Source of the DNA: a virus
Direction: 5' to 3' (one strand)
IMG/VR virus record: IMGVR_UViG_3300020473_000023
Coordinates: 1-64,000 of that record
Length of the DNA stretch: 64,000 bases
The notes beneath the pieces are model-generated. The model was not told where the DNA came from and ran no database searches. It saw only the letters and a list, made by a program, of their open reading frames with translations. The number at the start of each line of letters is the position of its first letter. Within the stretch, counting starts at the first letter, position 1. The translations under genes and the position numbers were made by a program. Of this stretch, positions 56,209 to 64,000 are shown piece by piece.

Positions 56209-56505
56209 CTACATCCTTTCATATTTAGAAATATCTGATGAAGGTATGGCATAATAGTCACCGTTTTCATCATCTTTAACTATTAAGACAGCCCCATCGG
56301 GTCGATCCAATAGCTTAACACAGGTGTAAGTATATCCTGAGTCTTTGTTTCGTATCTTAAACCCCTTGCTTATTAGGGAGGTTCTATCGTCTCCCACACC
56401 TGCAAATAGGGAAATACCATCCCCTTCGGAGATATCAGAGTCTTTCTTCTTTCTTTCAGACTCTATTATTTTTAAAATATTGCTTTTAGACAAGACAGTT
56501 GTCAC
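56209..56505 (-). CDS. Unknown 98-residue protein
   Basis: GTG start after GGAGAA. TTVLSKSNILKIIESERKKK is followed by a beta-rich part (GISLFAGVGDDRTSLISKGF, YTYTCVKLLDRPDGAVLIVK). The N-terminal helix resembles a weak tag. No function recognised. Confidence 0.5.
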   Translation of the reverse strand: MTTVLSKSNILKIIESERKKKDSDISEGDGISLFAGVGDDRTSLISKGFKIRNKDSGYTYTCVKLLDRPDGAVLIVKDDENGDYYAIPSSDISKYERM

Positions 56506-56526
56506 CTAAATTCTCCAAGATATAAA

Positions 56527-56946
56527 TTAATTATCATCCTTAGAGATAAACTTAACTACTTCTATCTCAGCATCTCTTAAGATTTCTAAAGAAGTTAAGT
56601 CCCTATAGTCTTCTGAATATACCACAGTAGAGATTCCTGAGTTGACAATTGCTTTTGCGCACATCCTGCACGGGCTTAGGGTGACATACATAATCTTCTT
56701 TTTAGGGTTGTTATAATCCATCTTAAGAAGGGCGTTAATTTCAGCATGAATCATTCCCGACTCTCCTGGAGAAGATGACTCTACTTCATTCGGGCCCCCC
56801 ATATAGTTTCCATTATATCCGACAGCAAGAACTTGAGTATTATCATCTGTCACAACAACAGCCCCCACTTGGTGCCTTTGATCAACCGATCTTCTTGCTA
56901 TTGAATAGGAAAAATCCATCCATATCTGGTGCCACGTAGGTCTCAT
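56527..56946 (-). CDS. dCMP deaminase
   Basis: 139 residues from ATG at 56946, after GAGGGA. A longer start at 57027 overlaps the sulfotransferase. It has VGAVVVTDDNTQVLAVGYNG, the zinc site HAEINALL and PCRMCAKAIVNSG. The arrangement matches phage and bacterial dCMP deaminases, which make dUMP for thymidylate synthesis. It fits with the thymidine kinase and TS-like domain nearby. Confidence 0.9.
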   Translation of the reverse strand: MRPTWHQIWMDFSYSIARRSVDQRHQVGAVVVTDDNTQVLAVGYNGNYMGGPNEVESSSPGESGMIHAEINALLKMDYNNPKKKIMYVTLSPCRMCAKAIVNSGISTVVYSEDYRDLTSLEILRDAEIEVVKFISKDDN

Positions 56947-56959
56947 TTGTCTTCCCTCT

Positions 56960-57634
56960 CTACAGTAAGTTAGAATAAATTGTAGAATAGCTTTTATTGT
57001 ATTTAAATTTTTCAAAATCCTTTTCATAAAATTTTAAAAATTCACTGAGCACATTTGGAAATCTTTCCCACGGAACTCTAATATCTGGAACGTCCTTAAG
57101 CGACACGTTCTCCCGAGGGAGAGAAGTTGATGGAGATATTATTTTTCTTCTCTGCAACTCAGACAAAAGTTCAGGTATTTGATCTTCTATCCTATACCAG
57201 TCTGTTCCTTCTCCGATAAATTCAAATTGGCTTCTAAAGTGATTATCATCTACCCCGGGTCCATTTTTAGGAATTACATTTTTAAAAAGATCTGTTACCC
57301 AGTCAATAAATCCCAGTGGGTGGGGATATTCAATTCCAAACTCTTTTGCCTGCTGCTTTGCTTTAGAAAATATTCTATCGTATGGGTTTCTAACAATAGT
57401 AAATTCATACTCCCACGTTCTATCCCAAAGATCCCTTAGGGCTCTATGCTGATGCTTGGACCGCTTATTGTCAGATACTTGAATCTCTCTAGACATTCTA
57501 GTCGGAAGAGGTCTATCTTTTTCAGCAATCTTCCACCCCTGGCTTTCGATCATCTTTCTAACAGAGCTTCCGCCAGCCTTTGGAATGTGAACAAATAAAA
57601 TTCTTCTTCCTTCACGTTCGTATATTGATGACAT
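56960..57634 (-). CDS. PAPS-dependent sulfotransferase-like protein
   Basis: A 224-residue protein with the 5'-PSB motif FVHIPKAGGSSVRKMI near residue 15 and the 3'-PB motif IVRNPYDRIFSKA near 81, as in carbohydrate sulfotransferases. It would transfer sulfate from PAPS to a glycan or other acceptor. It is coupled to the DHH gene by a one-base overlap. Confidence 0.75.
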   Translation of the reverse strand: MSSIYEREGRRILFVHIPKAGGSSVRKMIESQGWKIAEKDRPLPTRMSREIQVSDNKRSKHQHRALRDLWDRTWEYEFTIVRNPYDRIFSKAKQQAKEFGIEYPHPLGFIDWVTDLFKNVIPKNGPGVDDNHFRSQFEFIGEGTDWYRIEDQIPELLSELQRRKIISPSTSLPRENVSLKDVPDIRVPWERFPNVLSEFLKFYEKDFEKFKYNKSYSTIYSNLL

Positions 57635-58623
57635 TATTCCTCATCTTTAGATGACTCAATTTTATCTAAGATCTCTTCAACCTTGGCAACTGCCTCCTTG
57701 TCGCTCTCTTCTGCTAGAGCACTCTGAATTTTCTTAAGCTCTTCGCGAGCAGCTGAGGTGTCAACAGGCTCCTCTTCGACAGGCTCCTCTTCGGGGTCAA
57801 AGATATCATCAACACAAAGCTCGCCGCTTATCTGAAATCCTGCAGCTTTTTTGTGACCACCGCCTCCAAAACTCTTTGCAATCTCAGAAACATCAACTGC
57901 ATCATGAAAAGCCCTTAGGCTTACCTTGTTGATTCTATCCTCATGATCATAATACCATATAACAGCAAAGTCGCAATCAGGTGCAAGCCTAGCTCCGATC
58001 TCAGACATCCAGTGAGAAGAATTAACTACTATGACCTTCATTCCCTTATATTTTCTTACAACTGCCTTTTCACAAACCTTTTTAATGACTGTTTTACTAT
58101 AAGCAAGTATGTAAGATCCACGCTTAACAGCATCATCAAACACAGAATCATCTTCAAACTTCTCAAACTCTTCAAACTCGAATGGCACCATGTCAAATGC
58201 AGCACTAAACTCTTTTGAATAATCAAGCTCCCACTTCCAAAGATCTCGATCCTGAATATACTTGATAAACTTCGGCGGCTCTTTTCCTGGGTGAAACCAC
58301 TCCCATGCAAGCATTGCTCCGGATTTTGTCATATCAAAATGTGTGTTCGATATATCGTGAAGCTCTACCATCGCAGACTTATGGTGATCAATGACCAGCA
58401 ATGAGTTTGCTTCATCAATCATCTTCTTTGTCGTGGCATTGTCAAAGGAAAAATCTAAGATTACCACATTTTTTCCTTTGACATCTGGTGGAGGTGTGCC
58501 ATGTTTGCAAGCGTAGTATTCTGTTCTATTTCCTAAAAACTTCCAGGCTGAATAAGCCGCACCGAATCCGTCAGTACAGTTTGCATGGTAAATTACACAA
58601 TTCACACTGCTTGGTTCAATCAT
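57634..58623 (-). CDS. DHH/DHHA1-family phosphoesterase
   Basis: A 329-residue protein with VIYHANCTDGFGAAYSAW, VILDFSFD, the DHH motif VIDHHKSA near residue 78 and the DHHA1 element GGGGHKKAAGFQ near 254. The family hydrolyses nanoRNA, pAp or cyclic dinucleotides. An acidic/helical C-terminal extension of about 55 residues follows (VEEEPVDTSAAREELKKIQ). A role in degrading signalling nucleotides or short RNA is possible. Confidence 0.8.
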   Translation of the reverse strand: MIEPSSVNCVIYHANCTDGFGAAYSAWKFLGNRTEYYACKHGTPPPDVKGKNVVILDFSFDNATTKKMIDEANSLLVIDHHKSAMVELHDISNTHFDMTKSGAMLAWEWFHPGKEPPKFIKYIQDRDLWKWELDYSKEFSAAFDMVPFEFEEFEKFEDDSVFDDAVKRGSYILAYSKTVIKKVCEKAVVRKYKGMKVIVVNSSHWMSEIGARLAPDCDFAVIWYYDHEDRINKVSLRAFHDAVDVSEIAKSFGGGGHKKAAGFQISGELCVDDIFDPEEEPVEEEPVDTSAAREELKKIQSALAEESDKEAVAKVEEILDKIESSKDEE

Positions 58624-58658
58624 TTTTTACCCACCTGAAACAATAAGTTCATCAATAT

Positions 58659-59216
58659 CTATTTTGACTGATTCATAAAACTGTGATGAAACCAGGATCT
58701 TGGCTCATAGAGCTCAGAGCCACCGACAGTAATTTCATCAAGACCAGAAAGCTTTCTGTGTGTATAGTACGCATCCTGCCCGGAAATTGGACACACAGCG
58801 GGACAAACCTCAATCTTTGTTGCCCATGGCATCATGTCTCTAATTTCCTCAAAAACATTTCCACTAGCAGAAAGCTGAAGTGAAGATACTACAACAGTCT
58901 TTCCCTCTCTAAAGAGGGAGAGAAGTGCTGATGCAGAACCATCTATCATAAAAGCCTCATCTACGGCAATAACATGAATATTTTCTTTATCCTGTAGATA
59001 TTTTAATATATCTTCACCAGTTTTTACACATGTGGCTGAAATCTTTCCCCCTGAATGTGTACAGATCTCACCTAAAGAATACCTGTCGTCCATTGCAGGC
59101 TTAAAGCAGACAATATTTCTATTTTGATATCTAAATCGATCTAGAGTTGCCATAAGCCTGGTCGTCTTAGATCCAAACATGGGACCAGTAAAAATTATAA
59201 ATTCAGGAATTCTCAA
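58659..59216 (-). CDS. tdk: Thymidine kinase (type II)
   Basis: A 185-residue protein with the P-loop FTGPMFGSKTTRLM near residue 8, VIAVDEAFMID near 82 (Walker B and catalytic Glu), and the zinc-type CPAVCPISGQDAYYTHRK near 138. The match to type II thymidine kinase is full length. It phosphorylates thymidine for the dTTP pool. Confidence 0.95.
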   Translation of the reverse strand: MRIPEFIIFTGPMFGSKTTRLMATLDRFRYQNRNIVCFKPAMDDRYSLGEICTHSGGKISATCVKTGEDILKYLQDKENIHVIAVDEAFMIDGSASALLSLFREGKTVVVSSLQLSASGNVFEEIRDMMPWATKIEVCPAVCPISGQDAYYTHRKLSGLDEITVGGSELYEPRSWFHHSFMNQSK

Positions 59217-59634
59217 CTATAACCTCCGCAAGGTGTGCAAATGACTTATCCTCTCTTCCATAGTCGTCAATAATTCTAATTACACTATGATTTCTAGTGT
59301 CCCCTATTTCAAATATTATTGAATCTACTTCGGCTGTTATTCTATATGGACACTCAGATTGAATATTTAAGCACTCACCTTGAGACAGCGTCATCTTTCT
59401 CATTGGATGATTTGAAGGGTCTTCAAAAAATCCCTGATCTGCACAGTCAACAGAAACTCTCCCTTGAACGACAAATAAAGTTTCTGTCTTAACTTTATTC
59501 ATTTTAAAACTTAGCCTCTTTCCAGCTTCAATGGTTAGAATTTTTCCATAAGCATTTGGTGCTGTCCATGAAACCTCTGTGCCCCACGGCTTTACGTGAT
59601 TGTTGGAGACACCTCCCCATATTGCCTTACTCAT
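59203..59634 (-). CDS. Cupin, sugar-phosphate isomerase/mannose-type
   Basis: 143 residues from ATG at 59634 (overlaps the epimerase stop). It has HVKPWGTEVSWTAP, LTIEAGKRLSFKMN, LFVVQGRVSVDC and GECLNIQSECPYRI, the fold of the cupin domain of GDP-mannose pyrophosphorylase/phosphomannose isomerase-like proteins. The His of the first motif (usual SLQ.H) is replaced here (KRLSFKMN), so activity is uncertain. It is likely part of a sugar-nucleotide cluster with the epimerase. Confidence 0.65.
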   Translation of the reverse strand: MSKAIWGGVSNNHVKPWGTEVSWTAPNAYGKILTIEAGKRLSFKMNKVKTETLFVVQGRVSVDCADQGFFEDPSNHPMRKMTLSQGECLNIQSECPYRITAEVDSIIFEIGDTRNHSVIRIIDDYGREDKSFAHLAEVIVENS

Positions 59635-60631
59635 CTTTAAGACCCCACCACTCAACTGTTCTTTCTAGTCCCTCCCAAATTCTCACAACAGGCTCATACC
59701 CAAAATCTTCTCTAGCATTTGTAATATCTGCCTGAGTGTGCATAACGTCACCCGGCCTCCACGGTGCGTCAGTCACCTCTATATTAGGAAATTTATCTCT
59801 GAAGAAATCTAAGATTTGATTGTTTGTTGTTCTATCTCCGCAGGCAATATTATAATACTGTCCCTCAAAATCATCATCTCGACTTGCTACTAAAATATTA
59901 GCCTGAACAACGTTGTCAATATAGCAAAGGTCCCTTGACTGTGTTCCATCTCCATCACTCCTTAGGGGAAGGCCTCTAAGGACAGCATTGCACCATGCAG
60001 AAACAGCTGTTGAATACGGAGAATCTCCATACTGCCCTGGGCCAAATACATTAAAATATCTTAGGCACACAATATCAATATTATAAAGATTGCAAAAAAC
60101 ATTTGCGAGGTCTTCAATTGAAGATTTCTGCCAAGCATATGGAGATTTGGGGTCCTTTGGGTGATCTTCTGAAGTAGGCATTAAATCTGCCCCTCCGTAA
60201 ACAGAAGAGGATGATGCCCAGACAATTCTTCTAACGTTTCCAACACATGCTTCAAATAACCTGACAGTAGATCCAATATTTGTATTTGTTGTTATAGAGG
60301 GATTTTCAACAGAAAACAAGACTCTGGGTATTGCTGCCTGATGAAATACAACATCATATTTTCTCTGAGATATTTGATAAATTATTCCATCGGCAGCGAA
60401 GTCATCCTGAATAACCACAACAGTTTCCTGACCCCTTCCTGACTGTTTGTTAAATTCCGGGAGAAACTCTGAACTCGGAATTACTCTAAAGCTTAGCCCT
60501 TCTAAAAGCTCTAGATGGCCGTTTGACATATCGTCTACGATGTCAACTGTCCAGCCTTGACTGACAAGCTCTTTTGTTAGATTTGATCCGATGAATCCAC
60601 ATCCGCCTGTAACTAGTGCTCTTTTTTCCAT
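59627..60631 (-). CDS. NAD-dependent sugar epimerase/dehydratase (extended SDR)
   Basis: 334 residues from ATG at 60631, after GAGG. VTGGCGFIGSNL gives the NAD-binding loop, VFHQAAIPRV and SSSVYGG the core, and YAWQKSS the catalytic YxxxK near residue 155. FNVFGPGQYG and RDLCYIDNVV are typical of UDP-glucose 4-epimerase-like enzymes. It probably makes a sugar nucleotide for surface glycan or DNA modification. Confidence 0.85.
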   Translation of the reverse strand: MEKRALVTGGCGFIGSNLTKELVSQGWTVDIVDDMSNGHLELLEGLSFRVIPSSEFLPEFNKQSGRGQETVVVIQDDFAADGIIYQISQRKYDVVFHQAAIPRVLFSVENPSITTNTNIGSTVRLFEACVGNVRRIVWASSSSVYGGADLMPTSEDHPKDPKSPYAWQKSSIEDLANVFCNLYNIDIVCLRYFNVFGPGQYGDSPYSTAVSAWCNAVLRGLPLRSDGDGTQSRDLCYIDNVVQANILVASRDDDFEGQYYNIACGDRTTNNQILDFFRDKFPNIEVTDAPWRPGDVMHTQADITNAREDFGYEPVVRIWEGLERTVEWWGLKDE

Positions 60632-60650
60632 ATTTCTACCTCGGTATATC

Positions 60651-61559
60651 TTACTCAAGAATGTGTGCAGAGTTTAAAGTGAAATGCATTCTACAAAAAT
60701 TACATCCTTCACCAAGCAGGCTCCAGCATTCTGAAGCTATAAAGTATAGAAACTTTAAATCGTGCTGAAACTTGTTATTAATATCTGTTGATCTACAGAC
60801 AAATCTGATATCTAGGACTCCGCCTCTGTTGAGAATGTGAATCATTGAGATGCAGGTATCTTCTGTGAACACGTACCTTCTAGAGCCTATACCTTCTTTT
60901 CTTTCATACGGATTATTTCCTGCTTGCTCATCATCTATTTTATTCATCAGTGTGTTGTAGATGTGACAATAGTATTCTTTCTCTGACTCCTCACTCATAG
61001 AAGATATATCTGACTCTTTAAATTCACCATCGTCATGAAGTGTAAAGGTTAGTTGATTGCACTCCTTGTTTGGAAAGTGTTTGACAAAATTCCCAATCTG
61101 GCCGTAGATCTCTTTTAAGCTTAGATTCTTTTCAATGCAATTATGATAGTCAACAACCATGCTTGCAAGACGCCCTGATGCTCCATTCATAATGCCATAG
61201 ACGTTTGAGAGTGCAGGCCATCTGGCAAACTCTTTGTAAAAGTAATCATACGAATCCTTAAGAGATTCAATTGTGTGAATTTCATCTCCCCGGTGATTGT
61301 ACCTTTCTCTAAGGACCTCAAATGTAGGCATCATAAAAACATATCTGTTGTTAAGATTGCTAACCTCTTCATAGAATTCTCTAGTTGCTTGATCGACATC
61401 TCTGTTATACATCTTAGAAAATACCATTCTTGATAGCTTCGACCTATCCATTAGATGCCATCGGTAGTCAGTCTTTTTGTGAATGTCACTAATAAGTGTT
61501 GTCTTTCCAGAAAGGTCTGGCCCTTCAATGGAGATCATATTGATTGGAAAAGTTAGCAT
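60651..61559 (-). CDS. P-loop nucleotide kinase fused to a thymidylate-synthase-like domain
   Basis: A 302-residue protein. The first 140 residues form a P-loop kinase: ISIEGPDLSGKTTLISD near residue 9 (Walker A), the DRSKLSRMVF substrate region and RERYNHRGDEI lid, as in dNMP kinases. The last 90 residues (RFVCRSTDI, FQHDLKFLYFIASEC, MHFTLNSAHIL) resemble the dUMP-binding half of thymidylate synthase, but I see no catalytic PC(H/Q) site. The C-domain may bind dUMP or a modified pyrimidine. The gene follows the polymerase without a gap. Confidence 0.6.
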   Translation of the reverse strand: MLTFPINMISIEGPDLSGKTTLISDIHKKTDYRWHLMDRSKLSRMVFSKMYNRDVDQATREFYEEVSNLNNRYVFMMPTFEVLRERYNHRGDEIHTIESLKDSYDYFYKEFARWPALSNVYGIMNGASGRLASMVVDYHNCIEKNLSLKEIYGQIGNFVKHFPNKECNQLTFTLHDDGEFKESDISSMSEESEKEYYCHIYNTLMNKIDDEQAGNNPYERKEGIGSRRYVFTEDTCISMIHILNRGGVLDIRFVCRSTDINNKFQHDLKFLYFIASECWSLLGEGCNFCRMHFTLNSAHILE

Positions 61560-61568
61560 TATCCTACC

Positions 61569-64000
61569 TCACACATTAATCTTTCTCATCTTGTAGGAAG
61601 ATGTACTACATCCCCAAGATTCAGTTGATGCAACTTCAGCAATCCATATTGTATATGGATCAGGAACTTCTTTAAACTTTGTCCAGACTCTAAGCCAGCA
61701 GCTTTCAGAATTGTTATCGCAAACTCTCATTCTATAGAATATCTTTCCATTCTTGGTCTTCTTCTCAATAATTTCCTGAATGCAGAACCAGACTACATCT
61801 TTTGTCTTTCCAGAGAGTGCAGTAATCGGCTTAAGTTCAGACTTCTTAATCTTTTCCATTATCTTGGGAGGAAAGACAAGCGTCTCGTCAGCTCCTGACA
61901 TTAAGTCAACACTGAACCCGATCTTTAGGGTTCGAGACCAGTCAGCAGACCCGTAGTTGTCAACAATAAGCTTAGGAACAAATTCCTCAACAGTTGCCTG
62001 TGTCTTGAGGAGGCGCTTATGTGCAGTCTTTGTCATCCCATACCTACCTTTCTTCAATTGATCATAGTTTCCAACAATTATATCATGAAGCTGTCTGTGA
62101 TTTTGAATTTCTCCTTGGGATATTTCTGCTATACTTCCAAACGCCTCTACCTTACAAAGAGAATCAAAGGCTGTTTTATTTAGCTTGGAAGGCTTCCACT
62201 TCCCATCTTCTGTAAATAAAATATCATCAAGGGTGCTATATGGTCTATTTTCCATAATCTCAGTAACAGCAGATCCTCCAACACCTTTGATAGCAGTAAG
62301 CGGTGGTACGAACCCTTGCCTTTCTTCACTATACACCCAGACGTCTGAAGAAGCATTGATATCGGGTTGAAGGATTTTATATCCTAGTGACTTGATCTCT
62401 GCTATGATCTTTGCAAACTTTGGAGATCCGTTCCACGTCTGAAGGCATGTAGCGAGCCATTCCTTTTCATGGTATGTGTGTAACCATGCAGAATAATATG
62501 AATCAACAGCGTAGGCGACCGCATGTGACTTATTGAAGCCATAGGCAGAGAACGCCTCAATTGTCTCGTAGAGCTTGGTTGCTTTGTCTTCTGCCATGCC
62601 AGATAGTTTAACGGCACCTCCAATAAACTTCTCTCTAAGGTCAGCCCTCTCTTTTGCCTTTTTGTCATTCATGTCAAGAGACTTCTTGACAAGAGTCTTT
62701 CTCATCTTATCTGAAGCGCCTTTGTCGAATCCGCACAGCTTTTGTGCAATAAGCATGAACTGCTCCTGAAAGACGACGAATCCACGGCTTTCGCTTAGGA
62801 GATCTTCAAGGACAGGGTGGTCGTATGTAATGCTTTCAATGTTTTCACCGGCCCGAACATATTTCCTATGAACGTTAGCTGCAAGGGGTCCTGGTCGATA
62901 GATTGCTGTAATGGTTGCAAGGTCTTCAATAGATCTAGGCTTGGCAGCCACACAGAAGTTTCTAGCACCTGTATTTGTGAACTGAAATACTTGGACGAAT
63001 CTCCCATCGTGATAAACGTATTCCCAAACCTTTTGATCATCCATCTTGTGAAATCTACTATTTAGATTTGCATCAAAGAATTCATTAATATCGTCAAACG
63101 TAGGATTTTCTACGCCTTGGTTTCTTAGGATGAGTCTGATAGAATCTTCCACCATTTTAAGAGTTGCTAGCCCAAGAAAGTCAAATTTAAGAAATCCATT
63201 CTCTTCAAGGTGCCTCCAGTTCATTCCTTCTGACCACGGTGTTTGAAGCTCACCCCTAACTTTAATGACAGGCATACTGCTCTCAAGATCTGGGCAGACT
63301 AATACACCGCCAGCATGGCGACCGATCGATCTAGGCTCCATAAAGAGAGATTGAACGTGCTCTGCAATCTTAGGGTTATCGTTCATAAATTCCCGATAGG
63401 GTTCGCTGTATTTCATGCAGTCCTCATGAGAAAGAACATATGTTGACTTTTCCTCATGATCACCCATGGCTCTTGGCATTACCTCTCTTTCCAGCGGACC
63501 TGTTAGAGCGTTTATCTTATCAAAAGGAATTCCATAAAACTTAGAAACGTCCTTAACAAGTGACCTTAACTTTAAAGTGTTAAAGTTGGAGACAGGTATG
63601 ACAGAGTCTTCGCCAAAGAGCTCTCGAGAGACATCGATGAGTACATCTCTATCACCTACGTCAGAATCAATATCAGGCCAAGAAGCCTTGTGAATGCCAA
63701 GAAATCTCTCGAACAGAAGCCCATATTGAATAGGGTCAATGTGGGTAATCCCAAGGACATAGTTTACTAAGCTTCCGCCACCAGAACCTCGACCCGGACC
63801 GAGTAGAGTTCTATGCTGAGACTTCTCAAACACCTTAGTTAGAGTCAAGAAGTAATTTTCAAAGCCTAGCTGCTTAATAACAGACATTTCCTCCCTAATC
63901 CGATTGACGTACTCGAGATTGTCATGAAGCCCTTCTTTGATCATTCCCTGCTTTACCTGTTCAACAAGCTGAGTAAACGCAGGCTTCTCAGGTGTTCCGA
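61569..64000 (-). CDS. dnaE: DNA polymerase III alpha-type replicative polymerase, C-terminal part (runs off right edge)
   Basis: The frame stays open to the right edge, so the N-terminal PHP domain is outside the window. At least 810 residues are seen. GPGRGSGGGSLVNYVLGITHIDP and FERFLGIHKASWPDIDSDVGDRD hold the catalytic palm (the PDIDSD acidic pair). GRHAGGVLVCPD, FDFLGLATL, IYRPGPL and FQEQFMLIAQKL cover the fingers, and AYGFNKSHAVAYAVDSYYSAWL is another classic DnaE block. An OB-fold-like end follows. A phage with its own C-family polymerase replaces or supplements the host replicase. Confidence 0.9.
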   Translation of the reverse strand, partial: GTPEKPAFTQLVEQVKQGMIKEGLHDNLEYVNRIREEMSVIKQLGFENYFLTLTKVFEKSQHRTLLGPGRGSGGGSLVNYVLGITHIDPIQYGLLFERFLGIHKASWPDIDSDVGDRDVLIDVSRELFGEDSVIPVSNFNTLKLRSLVKDVSKFYGIPFDKINALTGPLEREVMPRAMGDHEEKSTYVLSHEDCMKYSEPYREFMNDNPKIAEHVQSLFMEPRSIGRHAGGVLVCPDLESSMPVIKVRGELQTPWSEGMNWRHLEENGFLKFDFLGLATLKMVEDSIRLILRNQGVENPTFDDINEFFDANLNSRFHKMDDQKVWEYVYHDGRFVQVFQFTNTGARNFCVAAKPRSIEDLATITAIYRPGPLAANVHRKYVRAGENIESITYDHPVLEDLLSESRGFVVFQEQFMLIAQKLCGFDKGASDKMRKTLVKKSLDMNDKKAKERADLREKFIGGAVKLSGMAEDKATKLYETIEAFSAYGFNKSHAVAYAVDSYYSAWLHTYHEKEWLATCLQTWNGSPKFAKIIAEIKSLGYKILQPDINASSDVWVYSEERQGFVPPLTAIKGVGGSAVTEIMENRPYSTLDDILFTEDGKWKPSKLNKTAFDSLCKVEAFGSIAEISQGEIQNHRQLHDIIVGNYDQLKKGRYGMTKTAHKRLLKTQATVEEFVPKLIVDNYGSADWSRTLKIGFSVDLMSGADETLVFPPKIMEKIKKSELKPITALSGKTKDVVWFCIQEIIEKKTKNGKIFYRMRVCDNNSESCWLRVWTKFKEVPDPYTIWIAEVASTESWGCSTSSYKMRKINV

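Overview
This window reads as part of a large, probably marine, tailed-phage (jumbo-phage class) genome rather than a bacterial chromosome. About 120 genes are packed almost end to end. Nearly all lie on the minus strand, and many share 1 to 8 base stop/start overlaps. Small single-domain proteins are numerous. Seven CCA-encoding tRNA genes lie between protein genes. Phage-type nucleotide and replication genes are present: thymidine kinase, dCMP deaminase, a P-loop kinase fused to a thymidylate-synthase-like domain, a DnaE-type polymerase, a RadA-like ATPase, a GroEL and a sigma factor. No ribosomal genes, insertion sequences or CRISPR arrays were seen. Terminase, major capsid and portal genes are not in the window, so the phage assignment is an inference from gene content and layout.

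Layout. 1-7.4 kb: small SH3/KOW-like proteins, an NfuA-like Fe-S carrier, a PD-(D/E)xK-type nuclease candidate, tRNA-Pro and tRNA-Arg, and RadA. 7.3-11.3 kb: helix-tagged proteins, a large low-complexity protein, a secreted trypsin-like protease and a secreted matrixin-like metalloprotease (the latter on the plus strand). 11.5-18.6 kb: IMPDH/GMPR and TilS-like enzymes, unknown small genes, tRNA-Asn, and a MoxR-type AAA+ ATPase paired with a DUF2201/VWA protein. 18.6-23.6 kb: a SET-domain protein, more tagged proteins, coiled-coil membrane proteins, a GapR-like protein, a YkuK-like protein and a nucleotidyltransferase. 23.6-34 kb: tRNAs, an MT-A70 methyltransferase, PAP2 phosphatase, a tagged zinc-peptidase candidate, twin methyltransferases, and a run of lipoproteins including VWA and alpha/beta-hydrolase types. 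34-42.4 kb: a tagged kinase, a HldE-like nucleotidyltransferase, a very acidic protein, a sigma factor without region 4.2 followed by a separate HTH protein, and GroEL. 42.4-56.5 kb: mainly unknown and probably virion-associated proteins, a three-gene nucleotidyltransferase/ligase-like cluster, a pterin-dehydratase-like protein, a membrane-protein cassette and an Fe/Mn superoxide dismutase. 56.5-64 kb: dCMP deaminase, sulfotransferase, DHH phosphoesterase, thymidine kinase, cupin, sugar epimerase, the kinase-TS fusion and the polymerase, which runs off the right edge.

Three genome-wide patterns stand out. (1) About twenty proteins of unrelated function share a short basic/amphipathic helix at one end, of the type KISRRQLRRIIREEL or ESLLRxYIREEL. 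(2) At least fourteen small proteins share a GDLV-type SH3/KOW-like core. (3) Eleven minus-strand promoters, plus one weaker match, share a C(A/G)TGTAA box, exactly 17 bases, and a TATAAT box. The tagged genes tend instead to have an AT-rich TATTTAT-like element upstream. This suggests two temporal gene classes, with the phage sigma factor and its neighbouring HTH protein as possible specificity factors.

All functional calls come from reading motifs by eye. No database search, structure prediction or computed statistic supports them.
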